Shown piece after piece: positions 29,855 to 39,967 of a stretch of 64,000 nucleotides of DNA. The stretch lies in NCBI GenBank assembly GCA_001184405.1, contig LFMX01000014.1, positions 1 to 64,000 of the forward strand, in the 5' to 3' direction. Below the pieces are notes generated by a model that searched no databases, was not told the DNA's origin, and was given only the letters and a program-made list of their open reading frames with translations. The stretch comes from Candidatus Burkholderia humilis. Its GTDB lineage: Bacteria; Pseudomonadota; Gammaproteobacteria; Burkholderiales; Burkholderiaceae. The position numbers and the translations under genes were made by a program. How positions within the stretch are numbered: position 1 is the first letter of the stretch; the number at the start of each line of letters is the position of its first letter.

Positions 29855-30438
29855 TCAGCTTTGCAGATTCCATTTGAGATCGCCCGCACGTCGCGTTCGA
29901 AGCCGAGCACGCTGACGGCGGCGGTATCCATCACGAGATGCGCGCCGAGTGCGCTCGCGCCGCTCGCCCAGACCGCGCCGAGCGTGCGCAGGAAATGCGC
30001 GTGTGAGAAGAGCGCGATATGGTGCGCGCCCGTGCCGAGCAGTTGGTCGATGAGCGCCTGCGCGCCGCGTCCGACATCGGCGGCGTTTTCGCCCTCCGGA
30101 ATCGGCGATGTCCACACGGACCAGTCCGGCACGTCCGCGCGAATATCGACCGTTTTGCGGTCTTCGTAGATGCCGTAGTTCCATTCGTGCAGATTCGGCT
30201 TGATCCGCGCGCGCTCGCCGAGCCCCGCCAGCCGGCATGTTTCGATGGCGCGTTGCATCGGGCTGGTGAGCACGAGATCGAACGATTGCGCGGCGAGCAG
30301 CGGTTTGAGCGCGGCGGCCTACGCGCGGCCGGCGTCGGTGAGCGGAATATCGCTCGTGCCGGTGTGCTGGCCGGACTTGCTCCATTCGGTTTCCCCGTGG
30401 CGAATCAGCCAGATCTGCTTGACGTTCGTTTGGCTCAT
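29855..30438 (-). pseudogene. Histidine phosphatase (phosphoglycerate mutase family; TAG and frameshift)
   Basis: Start [20 protein letters not shown] at 30438 carries the catalytic RHG motif. The second block LVLTSPMQRAIETC and LFSHAHFLRTLG with the second catalytic His are intact. A TAG at 30319-30321 interrupts after LTDAGRA, at a likely Gln codon. A missing T near 29868 shifts the last residues (native ISNWNLQS then stop). The stop after about 40 residues abolishes the product. Confidence 0.82.
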
Positions 30439-30744
30439 GGCGTCGACAGTCGTTATTGGACGAAGGCCGATATTTTGCACCCGATCGCGCACTGACGCTC
30501 GAACCGCGTCCGAAAGTGAAAATCTACCGATGCCGAATTTAAAAAGATGAGAAGGAGTGGAAAAACCTTCTCGTCAAAACATAATCGAACCGCGAATAGC
30601 CGATTTCGACGTTCATTCGTCCGATAATCCCTAGCAAAGTTAAAAGTCCTAAAGCCACGGACTCGAAAGTATTTCCAGCGCCATTCTCATCCGATAATAT
30701 GTCGGGCAATGTTATGACATGACTGGAATAAAGGGAGATGCACT
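30439..30744. other. Non-coding gap upstream of the epimerase
   Basis: Relatively A/T-rich for this genome. It holds a 7-base hairpin, GAGAAGG (30549-30555) and CCTTCTC (30566-30572), with a 10-base loop. It should contain the promoter of the downstream epimerase, but I cannot place -35/-10 boxes confidently. Nothing else is recognised. Confidence 0.4.
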
Positions 30745-31659
30745 ATGGCACATGCACGTCAATCCCTCGTCATTGGCGGTCAGGGATTTCTGGGCGCGGC
30801 GATCGTACGCAATCTGATCGGCAAGGGCGAAGCGGTGACGATCGCCGATAAATACGCGGATCGCGTAAAATGCGATGCGCTTTTCGGCGATGGCGCCACA
30901 TCGGTCGTTCAAGCCGATATTACGGACGCGCAATCCATGCGCGATCTCACGGCGGGCTATCACACCGTGTATCACATTGCGGGCAAACTCGGCACCACGG
31001 AACTCGACGACGATGTGATGATCGGTATTCAGAGCAATATCATCGGCGCGGTGAATGTGTTTGCCGCCTGTGTGCAAAATGACGTGCCCAATCTCTTTTA
31101 TCCGTCCAAGCCGAATGTCTGGCTGAATACTTACACCATTACCAAATTCGCATCGGAACAATTCGCGAAACTCTATGCATCGAAAGGGCCGACGCGGATT
31201 TCCTCGCTGCGTTACTTCAATGCTTATGGTCCGGGGCAGGCGATGGGGCCGGTCCGCAAAATCATTCCGTCTTTTGCCGAGCGCGCGAGCAAAGGTTTGC
31301 CAATCGAGATTTTCGGCAGCGGCGAGCAGATCGTCGACATGATCCATTCGGAAGATATCGGCCGCCTGACCATGAATTTCGTCGAGGCGGTCGGCAGTGC
31401 GGAGCCGATGGATCTCGGGCGCGGCATCGGTCTGACCGTGAACGAAATCGCGGATTCGGTGAACGCCTATTTCGGCAACGATGCCGGTGTAATCCATCTG
31501 CCGATGCGGCGCGGCGAGACGCCGGACACGAAACTGGTCGCCGACATGCAGCCGCTCAAGACGCTGTTGGGCGAGCTGCAGTTTCAGGACTGGACGGCAT
31601 CGCTGCACGACGCGCTCGGCTGGTACACCAAATCCTTTGCACAACTACAGGCGGCGTGA
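30745..31659 (+). CDS. NAD-dependent epimerase/dehydratase
   Basis: Extended short-chain dehydrogenase acting on nucleotide sugars, 304 residues. The Rossmann loop is VIGGQGFLGAAIV, the active-site pair YTITK (Tyr-x3-Lys) lies at about residue 130, and the sugar-binding SLRYFNAYGPGQ and HSEDIGRL follow. AAGGGAG lies eight bases before the ATG. It is translationally linked to a PIG-L deacetylase, so a sugar-modification step in surface polysaccharide is likely. Substrate not predictable. Intact. Confidence 0.85.
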   Translation: MAHARQSLVIGGQGFLGAAIVRNLIGKGEAVTIADKYADRVKCDALFGDGATSVVQADITDAQSMRDLTAGYHTVYHIAGKLGTTELDDDVMIGIQSNIIGAVNVFAACVQNDVPNLFYPSKPNVWLNTYTITKFASEQFAKLYASKGPTRISSLRYFNAYGPGQAMGPVRKIIPSFAERASKGLPIEIFGSGEQIVDMIHSEDIGRLTMNFVEAVGSAEPMDLGRGIGLTVNEIADSVNAYFGNDAGVIHLPMRRGETPDTKLVADMQPLKTLLGELQFQDWTASLHDALGWYTKSFAQLQAA

Positions 31660-32291
31660 TGAACATTCTGGCTGTCGTCGCGCATCCCGACGATGAGGTG
31701 ATCGGCTGCGACGCAACGCTATCGAAACTCGCGGACGACCGGCACGACGTGCGCGCGTTGCTCGCCGTCAAGCGAAACGATCCGCGCGGCGTTGCGCATT
31801 GGGCGGAACTGGAAGATGCCTTCAGACGCAGTTGCGCGCATCTCGGCGTACGCGCGCGAATCGCCGAAACACTCGTCGATGAGCACTCGCTCGAGGCGGG
31901 CGTGCATCGGCTGCACGATCTGATCCTGCCCGAGATCGAATGGGCGGACACGGTTTTCACGCACTGGCCGGGCGACTGCAATCAGGTGCATGGCGCGGTC
32001 GGCCACGCGGTGGAAATTGCCACGTGGCCGTTTCGCCGTCGCAAGAATGTGTATCTGTTCGAGGTGGCGACATCGACGGAACAGGGCTTTTTTCCGAGCT
32101 TCGTGCCGAACATGTGGTCGACGCTCGACGAAAAACAGGTGCGCCGGAAGTGCGAAGCCATGCGTTTTTACGCGACGGAACTGGCGGGCGGACGCACGCC
32201 GGAAGCGCTCGCGCGGTGCATGCAGGCGCGCGGCGACGACATCGGCACTTATGCGGCGGAGGCGTTTCACATCGCGCGCTTTTTTCTCTGA
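31659..32291 (+). CDS. PIG-L family deacetylase
   Basis: Zinc-dependent GlcNAc-type deacetylase, 210 residues. The metal motif AHPDDEVIGC is at the N-terminus, and a second His motif, THWPGDCNQVHGAVG, is at about residue 105. The ATG at 31659 shares one base with the epimerase TGA, giving a tight operon. It probably deacetylates a sugar of a surface glycan made with the neighbouring epimerase and transferase. Intact. Confidence 0.88.
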   Translation: MNILAVVAHPDDEVIGCDATLSKLADDRHDVRALLAVKRNDPRGVAHWAELEDAFRRSCAHLGVRARIAETLVDEHSLEAGVHRLHDLILPEIEWADTVFTHWPGDCNQVHGAVGHAVEIATWPFRRRKNVYLFEVATSTEQGFFPSFVPNMWSTLDEKQVRRKCEAMRFYATELAGGRTPEALARCMQARGDDIGTYAAEAFHIARFFL

Positions 32292-32296
32292 TGCCG

Positions 32297-32877
32297 TCAC
32301 GGTCCGATCAGCCGCCCGATCGTCTTTAACGCGATCCGCACATCGAGCCACAGGCTGAAGGTGCGAATGTATTCGAGATCCTCGTCGATCATGTCGAGCA
32401 CGCTCACGTTCTTGCGCCGCGCGCGCACTTGCCACAGCCCGGTCAGGCCGGGCCGCACGACGGAGTGCGCGTGACGGATGTCGGGCACATCAGCGAGCAT
32501 GGAAATCACCAGCGCGCGCGGACCGATCAGATTCATATCGCCGCGCAGCATGTTGATAAGCTGCGGCAGTTCGTCGATGCTCGAGTGGCGCAGCAACCCG
32601 CCGAGGCGTCCGATGCGCGGATCGCGATCGTAAGTCAGCGTTTCGCCGTTCGCGCCGCGCGTGGCGAGGCCGTGCGCCTCGAGCACCGCGTCGCCGTCCG
32701 GGTGCATCGTGCGGAGCTTGTAGCAGGTGAACTGCCGATCGCCGCGTCCCTAGCGTTTGGCAAGATGCAGCACGGGGCGGCGGACGTGACGAGAATCGCG
32801 GCCATCGCGAGCAACAGGACCGGGCCGAGGCAGACGAGCAGCAAGGTCGCGCCCGCAATGTCAATCGAGCGCTTCAC
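32297..32877 (-). pseudogene. Undecaprenyl-phosphate sugar phosphotransferase (frameshift and TAG)
   Basis: Bacterial sugar transferase of the WbaP/WcaJ/ExoY C-terminal type. The membrane span is KRSIDIAGATLLLVCLGPVLLLA, followed after a lost C near 32775 by APVLHLAKR. A TAG at 32750-32752 is next, then FTCYKLRTM, SSIDELPQLINMLRGDMNLIGPR, and RPGLTGLWQVRAR. All catalytic blocks are recognisable, but the two lesions separate the membrane anchor from the catalytic domain. It would start a surface polysaccharide repeat unit. Confidence 0.85.
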
Positions 32878-32911
32878 GCAAAAAGCGCAGCGGCGTTCGG
32901 AAGGTATCGGC

Positions 32912-34318
32912 TTAATTGATCTGCTCCGGCGCGCGATACGTCGTCTCGGGCACGCCGCTCATGATGCGGCGAACCACTTCCAGCCCTTGCATATATGCGT
33001 GATCCATATTCGACACTTCGTATCGCCATCCGCCGAAACGCCCGCGGCTGAAAATGCCGAGCGGTTCGAGTTGCGCGTGAATGTCGGCGAGCGCGGTATC
33101 GCAGCCATGAAACGGCAGCGGATAACCATGCGCCAGCGTTTTCTCGAACGTCGATACGACCGGCTGATCCTCGATCAACCCAATGCTGCGCAGCCCTTGC
33201 AGCACGTCGCGACGCAGTGTGTCGGTCGATATCGGTGGGCAGATCGGGCGCGCGCCTCGTTTCGCAAAGAATCGAATAATGCGGTTGATCCGTCGGCACA
33301 TTGCCCGGCGAGAAATTCGACGGAATCGTCACGCGCCAGAACGGCAGCGATGCATCCGGACACTGAAAACTATGCACGCCGCGATAGCGCGCCGGGATCG
33401 CGCCGCGCAGACCGAAGCCGAGCAGGATCGCGGAAGACCGGCGCAAGCGTTTGGCCAACTGCTGAATGTCCGGCCGATCGATGCAGCGTTCGGCCAGCGT
33501 ATCGAGCGGAATGGATGAGATCAGAGCGCTGTACGGAAGCGCCGTGCCGTCCGCGAGATGCAGCACGCGCTTGCCCGTTTCGATCGCCGCGATACGGTGG
33601 CCGAGCCGGATGCGCTGCGCACCGATGCGATCGACCGCGCGCTGCCAGATCGCGTCCATGCCGCCTTCGCACGGATACGGCACGCGATCGCTCTGGCTCC
33701 AACTCGGGTCATCGGTGCGAAGAATCGTGTGTTTGAGCATGCGGCGCAGGCGCACCAGCGGCACGTTATGCAGCGCCGATCCGCTGCGCTGACGCACCCA
33801 TGCGCTGCTCATTTCGTCCGGATCGAGCGTCCACATTTTGCGGTTGAGCGGTTCCATGATGCGGCGCGTCAGCTCGCGGCTGAACTAGCGATGCAGATGC
33901 GCGCGAAAGTTGTCTTCGGCGTCCGTCGACGGACTGCGGCGCATGCGCATCAGGAGCAAGTCGGAGAAGATCGGCAGCGCGTGCGCGGGCGGAAAGCGAT
34001 GAACGTGCCGCTGGATCGGCGTCGGAATGAGTTTGCCGAACATATGCACGCCGCGAACCGGCACGGATTCGTGCTTGCGATATCGAGCGAGCGCAGCATG
34101 GCGCTGAAGGCGGCGTATCGCTCGTGGATGAAGAGCACGTGCCCGCCGTAATCGAACACGAAGCCTTCAGGCGTGATCTCCGATGCAGCGTTGCCGCCGG
34201 CTCGATCGCGCTCGTCGATCAGGACGAAGGGCGTCGACGGATATTCCTGACGCAGCGTCAGCGCCGCGCCGATACCGCACGGCCCCGCACCCGCGATGAC
34301 GATCGACGGTTTCTCCAT
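32912..34318 (-). pseudogene. FAD-dependent UDP-galactopyranose-mutase-like protein (TAG, two frameshifts)
   Basis: The start MEKPSIVIAGAGPCGIGAA at 34318 gives the FAD dinucleotide loop. FVFDYGGHVLFIHERY and a later GGMDAIWQRAVDRIGA are typical of protoporphyrinogen oxidase/UGM-like polysaccharide enzymes. Breaks lie near 34085 and 33255, and a TAG at 33885-33887 sits at a likely Gln (AHLHRQFSRELTRR). The end FSRGRFGGWRYEVSNMDHAYMQG is conserved in this family. It follows the sugar transferase in the same decayed polysaccharide block. Confidence 0.75.
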
Positions 34319-34431
34319 GTGCGCGCGCCTCGTCTCAAAAATCTAAAGATTGCGGTTTTTTGTTGCGCTTGGCAACGGCTGGATCGATGAGGCTGCGGGA
34401 TGAGGGGAAAACCGGTCTTATCAGCGTAAAA

Positions 34432-34448
34432 TCGCAGCGCTATTATTT
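34432..34448 (+). promoter_or_regulatory. Putative LacI operator
   Basis: TCGCAGCGCTATTATTT here is identical over 17 bases to the reverse complement of 38464-38480 before the SSS symporter, and shares AGCGCTATTATTT with the lacI-lactonase intergenic region. It lies 52 bases before a small secreted-protein ORF. Confidence 0.65.
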
Positions 34449-34499
34449 TGCGATGTTGTTTCACATCGCTTTCTTTATCGAATTCGAGGTTATTTCAAG

Positions 34500-34697
34500 A
34501 TGATTGGATTTCGCACGATCAGGCGAACTGTCGCCGTCACCGTGACCTTGGTCGCTTTCGCTTCCGGCATGGCGATGGCGGCATCAGACCAGGCGAAAGT
34601 TGCTTCAGGAAGCGATGCAGCCAGCGCAGCCGCTGCGAAGCAGGCGCGCAAGGCCAAGCCGCCGCAAGCTGGCTCGCAAGCCGCGTCCGTCCTATAA
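34500..34697 (+). CDS. Small secreted Ala/Lys-rich protein
   Basis: 65 residues. A signal peptide is clear: IRRTVAVTVTLVAFASGMAMA then a cleavage site near ASDQA. The mature part is Ala/Lys/Gln-rich and low complexity. In another frame the end reads KPRPSYKDSPASAGDAGS to a TGA, so a late frameshift may have altered the C-terminus. A LacI-type operator lies just upstream, suggesting it belonged to the sulfosugar regulon. Function unknown. Confidence 0.5.
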   Translation: MIGFRTIRRTVAVTVTLVAFASGMAMAASDQAKVASGSDAASAAAAKQARKAKPPQAGSQAASVL

Positions 34698-34765
34698 GGA
34701 TTCGCCCGCTTCCGCAGGCGACGCCGGTTCTTGAACGCGCGTGGCCTGACGTTGCGCGGCGCCGT

Positions 34766-35869
34766 TCAAACATCGCCACTCACCGGCTCGGACGTTGCGT
34801 CACGCGCCGTGCGCGCGCTGGCCTGCGTCTGCGTACTCCCGCGAACCAGCAATTCGAAACCCACATCGACGATGCGAGGCGCCGTCTCGGCTTCCGGCGA
34901 CTCCGTGCGATTCATCAATTCCTGAGCGATCCGCACGCCGATTTCCGCCGCGCGCGGCTGGACGGTCGTCAGCGGCGGCACGCATTCCTCGCTGAACGGC
35001 AAGTCGCCAAAACCAGCGACACGCAGGCGGTGAGGAATCGAAAGCCCCCGCCGCTGCGCTTCGAAGATGACGCCGAGCGCGATCACGTCATTCGAACAGG
35101 CAACGGCATCGACATCGGGCATGGCGCGCAGCGTTTCGCTCAGCGCATGCGCACCGGCTTTCGGCAAGGTATCGCCGGGAACGTCTTCGACATGAACCTC
35201 GATGCCGGACTTCGACATCGTTCGGCAGAAGCCCTTGCAACGCTGTTGCGCGCGCACGTCGCTGTCCATGCGTGCGCCGACGAAGGCGACGCGACGCGCG
35301 CCAATTTCGATCAGATGGCGCGCCACGGCCTCGCCCACCGCGTAGTGTGAAAAGCCGACCTGAAGATCGAAAGGCTGATCGCCGAGTTCCCACATCTCTG
35401 CGACGGGCGCGCGCGCCGAGCGCAACAGGGAGCGGGTGACATCGTCATGACGGCAGCCGGTGACCACCAGCGCCGTCGGCGACCACGACAGGAAAGTGTG
35501 CACGAGATCGGCTTCGCGTTCGGGCTGATAGTTCGTTGCGCCCAGCAGCAACTGGTAGCCGTGATGATCGAATTCCTCCTGCATCGCCGCGACTGTCGCC
35601 GAAAAAAAGGCATTGCCGAGCGACGGAACCACCACGCCGATCGCCCGCGTGCGCGCGGCCGCCAGACTGCCCGCAAGCAGATTCGGCACGTAACCGAGCG
35701 CGTCGATCGCCTGCTTGATGCGCGGCGCAATGCGAGGCGACACCGCCTCCGGATTGCGCAAATACAGCGACACCGAACTTGCTGAAACGCGCGCACGCGC
35801 GGCGACATCGCCCATCGTGACTCGATTCGTGCTGCGCCGGGTGCGGGACGCCTTGGTGGTCTGTGACAT
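34766..35869 (-). CDS. LacI-family repressor of the sulfosugar cluster
   Basis: 367 residues from 35869. The N-terminal helix-turn-helix is VTMGDVAARARVSASSVSLYL, followed by the hinge GYVPNLLAGSLAAARTRAIGVVVP and a periplasmic-binding-like effector domain ending near GFELLVRG. It is divergent from the lactonase gene. Palindromic AGCGCT sites lie in the shared intergenic region and before the symporter gene, the expected arrangement for a pathway repressor. The effector is unknown; a sulfosugar would fit the context. Intact although all its apparent targets are damaged. Confidence 0.85.
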   Translation of the reverse strand: MSQTTKASRTRRSTNRVTMGDVAARARVSASSVSLYLRNPEAVSPRIAPRIKQAIDALGYVPNLLAGSLAAARTRAIGVVVPSLGNAFFSATVAAMQEEFDHHGYQLLLGATNYQPEREADLVHTFLSWSPTALVVTGCRHDDVTRSLLRSARAPVAEMWELGDQPFDLQVGFSHYAVGEAVARHLIEIGARRVAFVGARMDSDVRAQQRCKGFCRTMSKSGIEVHVEDVPGDTLPKAGAHALSETLRAMPDVDAVACSNDVIALGVIFEAQRRGLSIPHRLRVAGFGDLPFSEECVPPLTTVQPRAAEIGVRIAQELMNRTESPEAETAPRIVDVGFELLVRGSTQTQASARTARDATSEPVSGDV

Positions 35870-35938
35870 GTAAGCCCTCTGCGAAATCCTCTGTGCATTC
35901 GCGCGCCGCTGTACGGCGCGACCACATATTTTAATCTT

Positions 35939-36021
35939 CATAGCGCTTCGGGCCATCTTCTCAGCATTAACCTTAGTTTTGCGTTTTGATTTCATAGCGC
36001 TATTATTTAACAGCGCTATGA
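35939..36021. promoter_or_regulatory. Cluster of LacI operators between lacI and the lactonase gene
   Basis: Three copies of the AGCGCT core: CATAGCGCTT at 35939-35948, ATAGCGCTAT at 35994-36003 (perfect 10-base palindrome), and AGCGCTATGA at 36012-36021. The last two are 16 bases apart centre to centre. The spacing suits cooperative repressor binding over the divergent promoters. Confidence 0.7.
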
Positions 36022-36046
36022 AAATTAGGAATCCGGCAAGAGCCCG

Positions 36047-36951
36047 ATGATGAAAGCCGTCAACTCCGCCTCCGAATTGCACTGTGTACTCGACATCCAC
36101 GCACAACTGGGCGAATGCCCGCGCTGGGATGAACGTACGCGCGCGCTTTACTGGGTCGATATCCTCGAACCGGCGCTGCATCGTTTCGATCCCGAAACCG
36201 GCCGCGACGAGGCGTTTGCCCTGCCCGAACACATCGGCTGCTTTTCGCTGCGTGAGGGCGGCGGGTTCGTTGCCGGTCTGCGCTCCGGCATATGGGAACT
36301 CGACGAACACGCGCGGCCCGTCCGTCGTCTCGCCGAGAACCCCGAAGACCAGCGCCGCAGCCGCTTCAACGATGGCCGTTGCGATGCAGCCGGCCGATTT
36401 CTCGCCGGAACCCTCGATGAATCGAAACAGGCACGCGATGCCCGGTTGTATCGACTCGACGGTGAGCGTCTCGAAGTCGTGAGTTCGGGAATGCTGACTT
36501 CGAACGGGCTTGCCTTCAGCCCCGAAACCGTTGGATGTATCACTCCGATACGCCTAATTTCACGATCTATCGCTCGCCTTATGAGCTGTCGACCGGTGCG
36601 TACGGCGAGCGCGAAGTCTGGGTGCTCGTCGAGCCGGCCACTGACGATCGCGGCCGCCCGGACGGCGCCGCCGTGGACGCCGACGGCTACTACTGGAGTG
36701 CCTTTTACGAGGGCGCACGCATTGTCCGCTTCGCGCCGGACGGGCAAGTCGATGCGGTCTATCCGCTTCCGGTTCGCTGCTCGACCATGTGCGCGTTCGG
36801 CGGAGACGATCTGCGGACGCTGTACATCACGACCGCGCGCGCGGGCCGCAGCGACGAAGAACTGCAACGCGAGCCGCTCGCCGGCGGCCTTTTTGCGATG
36901 CGCACGTCAGTGCCCGGGCTGCCCGAGGCCCGCTGGCGCGCATCGAACTGA
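36047..36951 (+). pseudogene. SMP-30/gluconolactonase-family lactonase, likely sulfogluconolactonase (frameshift)
   Basis: Six-bladed propeller lactonase. The metal ligands of the family can be placed: Glu in AQLGECPRWD, Asn in RFNDGRCD, Asn in LTSNGLAFS, Asp in DGAAVDADG. One base is missing near 36532, between LAFSP and RWMYHSDTPN. In a sulfo-ED pathway it would open 6-deoxy-6-sulfogluconolactone to sulfogluconate. It is the first gene after the divergent LacI operators. The enzyme family is clear; the sulfo-substrate is inferred from the neighbours. Confidence 0.82.
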
Positions 36952-36971
36952 AATTTTTGACGGAACCTGAG

Positions 36972-38434
36972 ATGCTCAAGCTGAACGATTCCACTCTTTT
37001 GCGCACGCACGGCCTGATCGGCGGCGAATGGCGCGCGGCGCAGGACGGCCGCACCCTCGACGTCACCGATCCCGCGACCGGTGCGCTGATCGCCACCGTG
37101 CCGTCGATGACGGCGATCGAAACGCGCGAGGCCATCGACGCGGCTCAGGCCGCGCTTCCCGCGTGGCGCGCATTGACGGCCAAGGCGCGCGCCGCGCTGC
37201 TGCGCAAATGGCACGATCTCATGCTGGACAACCTGGACGATCTCGCCTATCTGATGACGGCCGAACAAGGCAAGCCGTTTGCCGAGGCCAGAGGCAAAAT
37301 CGGGTTCGCGGCCAGCTTTATCGAATGGTTCGCGGAAGAGGCGAGGCGTGTCGATGGCGACGTGATCGCGACGCCCGCCAGCGAGCGCCGCCTCCTGACG
37401 ATCCGCCAGCTGGTCGGCGTCTGCGCCGCCATCACGCCGTGGAATTTCCCGGCAGCGATGACTACGCGCAAAGCGGGACCGGTGCTCGCGGCAGGCTGCA
37501 CGATGGTGCTCAAGCCCGCATCGCAAACGCCGTTCTCCGCGCTCGCGGCTCTCACCGAACGCGCCGGCATTCCCGCCGGCGTGCTCAACGTCGTGACCGG
37601 CGATCCGCGCAATCGATTGCCGCGGAACTCACTGGCAATCCCGTCGTGCGCAAGCTGTCGTTCACCGGCTCGACGACTATCGGTTCGCGTCTGATGGAGC
37701 TGGGCGCGCGGCATATCCAGAAACTGTCGCTGGAGTTGGGCGGAAACGCCCCCTTCATCGTCTTCGATGACGCCGACCTTGACAGCGCAATCGAGGGCGC
37801 GCTGCTCTCGAAGTATCGCAATGCGGGACAGACGTGCGTGTGCGCGAATCGCTTTTATGTTCAGGCGGGCGTCTACGACGCGTTCGTCGACAAGCTGGCG
37901 GCGCGTGTGAAGGAGATGCGGTGCGGCGACGGCCGCGAGCTGTCCACGCAGATCGGTCCGCTGATCGACGCCCGCGCGCTCGCCAAAGTCAGCGAACTGG
38001 TCGACGATGCCCGCGCGCACGGTGCGAACGTGCTCTGCGGCGGCAAGCCCTTGACGCTCGGCGACGACAAAACCGCGCGCCACTACGCGCCGACCATGCT
38101 GACGAACGTCGATCCGTCGATGCGCGTCGCGCGCGAAGAAGTCTTCGGTCCGGTCGCGCCGGTCATGAGCTTCACCGACGAACAGGATGTGATCGCGCTG
38201 GCCAACGATACGGAATTCGGTCTCGCCAGCTACCTCTACATGCGCGACATGGCGCGGGTCTGGCGCATCGCGGAAGCGCTGGAATTCGGCATGGTCGGCA
38301 TCAACACGGGTCTGATCTCGACGGCGGAAGCGCCGTTCGGCGGCGTCAAGCAATCGGGCGTGGGGCGGGAAGGATCAAAATACGGAATCGACGAGTATCT
38401 CGAGATGAAATACCTGTGCATGCAGATCGCGTAA
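36972..38434 (+). pseudogene. GabD-like aldehyde dehydrogenase, likely sulfolactaldehyde dehydrogenase (frameshift)
   Basis: Aldehyde dehydrogenase of the succinate-semialdehyde (GabD) type, like the sulfolactaldehyde dehydrogenase of the Pseudomonas putida SQ1 sulfo-ED pathway. Cofactor loop ITPWNFPAAM, catalytic Glu in LSLELGGNAPF and catalytic Cys in NAGQTCVCANR are all present. One base is lost near 37606 after NVVTGD, so the catalytic half is out of frame. The start at 36972 has GGAACCTGAG upstream. It would oxidise 3-sulfolactaldehyde to sulfolactate. Confidence 0.85.
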
Positions 38435-38463
38435 TCACCTAAAACCAGGCGTCGTTCGATCTG

Positions 38464-38480
38464 AAATAATAGCGCTGCGA
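38464..38480 (-). promoter_or_regulatory. Putative LacI operator before the symporter gene
   Basis: AAATAATAGCGCTGCGA is the exact reverse complement of the site at 34432-34448. It lies 58 bases before the symporter ATG, well placed for repression. Confidence 0.7.
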
Positions 38481-38538
38481 AAAGAGCGCGAGCCTATTTG
38501 CAACGACGCACGATGACACCTCCACAGGCGAGGAGACA

Positions 38539-39928
38539 ATGGCCTTCACCATACTGAGTTTCATCTTCTTCACCGGGCTCGTCGCGCTCGTTTCGTACTT
38601 CTTCACGCGCAAGGCGAAGGATCATGGCGCGCGCGGCTACTTCATGGCGAGCGGTGGATTGACGGACTGGTTCATTGCCGGCTCGATGATGCTGACCAAT
38701 CTGTCCGCCGAGCAGATGGTCGGCCTGAACGGCGATGCCTACGCGCACAACCTGTCGGCGATGGCGTGGGAATGCACGGCGGCGGTCGCAACCGTCGCGC
38801 TCGCGATGTTCTTCCTGCCGCGTTATCTGTGCGGCGGATTCACCACGCTGCCGCAGTTTCTCGAAGAACGGTTCGATGGCACCACGCGCCGCGTCGTGAG
38901 CGCGTTCTTCGTAATCGGCTACATGCTCGTCGCAAATCCGTCCGGTCTTTATCTGGGTTCGATCACGTTCAATCAGGTCTTCGGCGTGCAGTCGCTGCTC
39001 GGCACGTCCTACCCCGTGACGATCACGCTTCTCGTGTGGGTGTCCGGCATCATCGGCGCGCTGTATGCGATCTTCGGCGGTCTGCGGGCGGTGGCCGTCT
39101 CCGACACGATCAACGGTATCGGCCTGCTGATCGCCGGTCTGATGGTGCCGCTGCTCGTGTCGGATGTGCTGCCGTGGTGGGCCAAGGGCTTTTTTATCGC
39201 GGTGCTGTTCGGCACGGTGATGAGCCACTTCAACGCGGTTATCAACAGTACGGCGACGCTGATCGTCTTCGATTTCTACAAGGTCTGGAACGATGAAAAG
39301 CTGATCCGCGTCGGCAAGATGGCGAGCGTCATCATCACGGTCGTCTCGCTGATGGTCGCGCCGCTGCTGATGTATGCGCCGGAAGGCATCTATACGGTGA
39401 TGCGGCGTTTCACGGGCTTCTACAACATTCCGATCATCGCGGTCGTTCTGGTGGGCTTCTTCAGCAAGAAGATCGGCGCGTTTCCCGCGAAGGCCGTCCT
39501 GCTGCTGCATGTGATCGTCTATACGTTCGGCATCCTGATCTTTCAGGTCGGTAAGAAACTGGGCATCCATTTCATTCACATCATGGGCATTCTGTTCGTG
39601 TGCGAAGTCGCGCTGATGCTGGCGCTGGGCCGGTGGCATCGGCGTACTCAGGCGTATCAGCCGCCACGGCGTCAGACCGGCGACCTGACGCCGTGGCGTC
39701 ACGCCAGCACGATGAGCGTGTTCCTGCTTGCCGCGCTCGTGTATCTACCTGACGCTCTCGCCGATCGGCGTGGCGCGTCACGGTGGCGTGACGATCGAAT
39801 ATCAGGTCCTGATCGTCATGACGTGGAGCGCCGCCGTGGGATTGATGGTGCTGTTTCGCCGCCGCGCATCGCGTCACGCGTCGTTGGCGCAATGGGATCG
39901 GTCGCCGGTCGAATCCAAGGGACGCTGA
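38539..39928 (+). pseudogene. SSS-family sodium:solute symporter (internal deletion and frameshift)
   Basis: Sodium/solute symporter with many spans; N-terminal TRKAKDHGARGYFMASGGLTDWF and SNLSAEQ-like TNLSAEQMVGLNG are typical. After GLLIAGLMVPLL the protein jumps straight to VSDVLPWWAKGFFIAVLFGTVMSHFNAVINS. Family members have roughly 90 more residues here with two or more spans, so an in-frame deletion near 39153-39160 is likely. A frameshift near 39745 affects the last span (YLTLSPIGVARHGG). In context it imported sulfoquinovose or its glycoside. The native length would be about 540 residues. Confidence 0.8.
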
Positions 39929-39967
39929 TTGACTCCGGATATCGAAAGAAACGTTAAAGGAAAGCTG

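Noticed and set aside
34766-36310. A 514-residue LacI protein with a long N-terminal extension
   Set aside because: The extension runs antisense through the lactonase gene and the operator region. The helix-turn-helix starts 15-20 residues after the Met at 35869.
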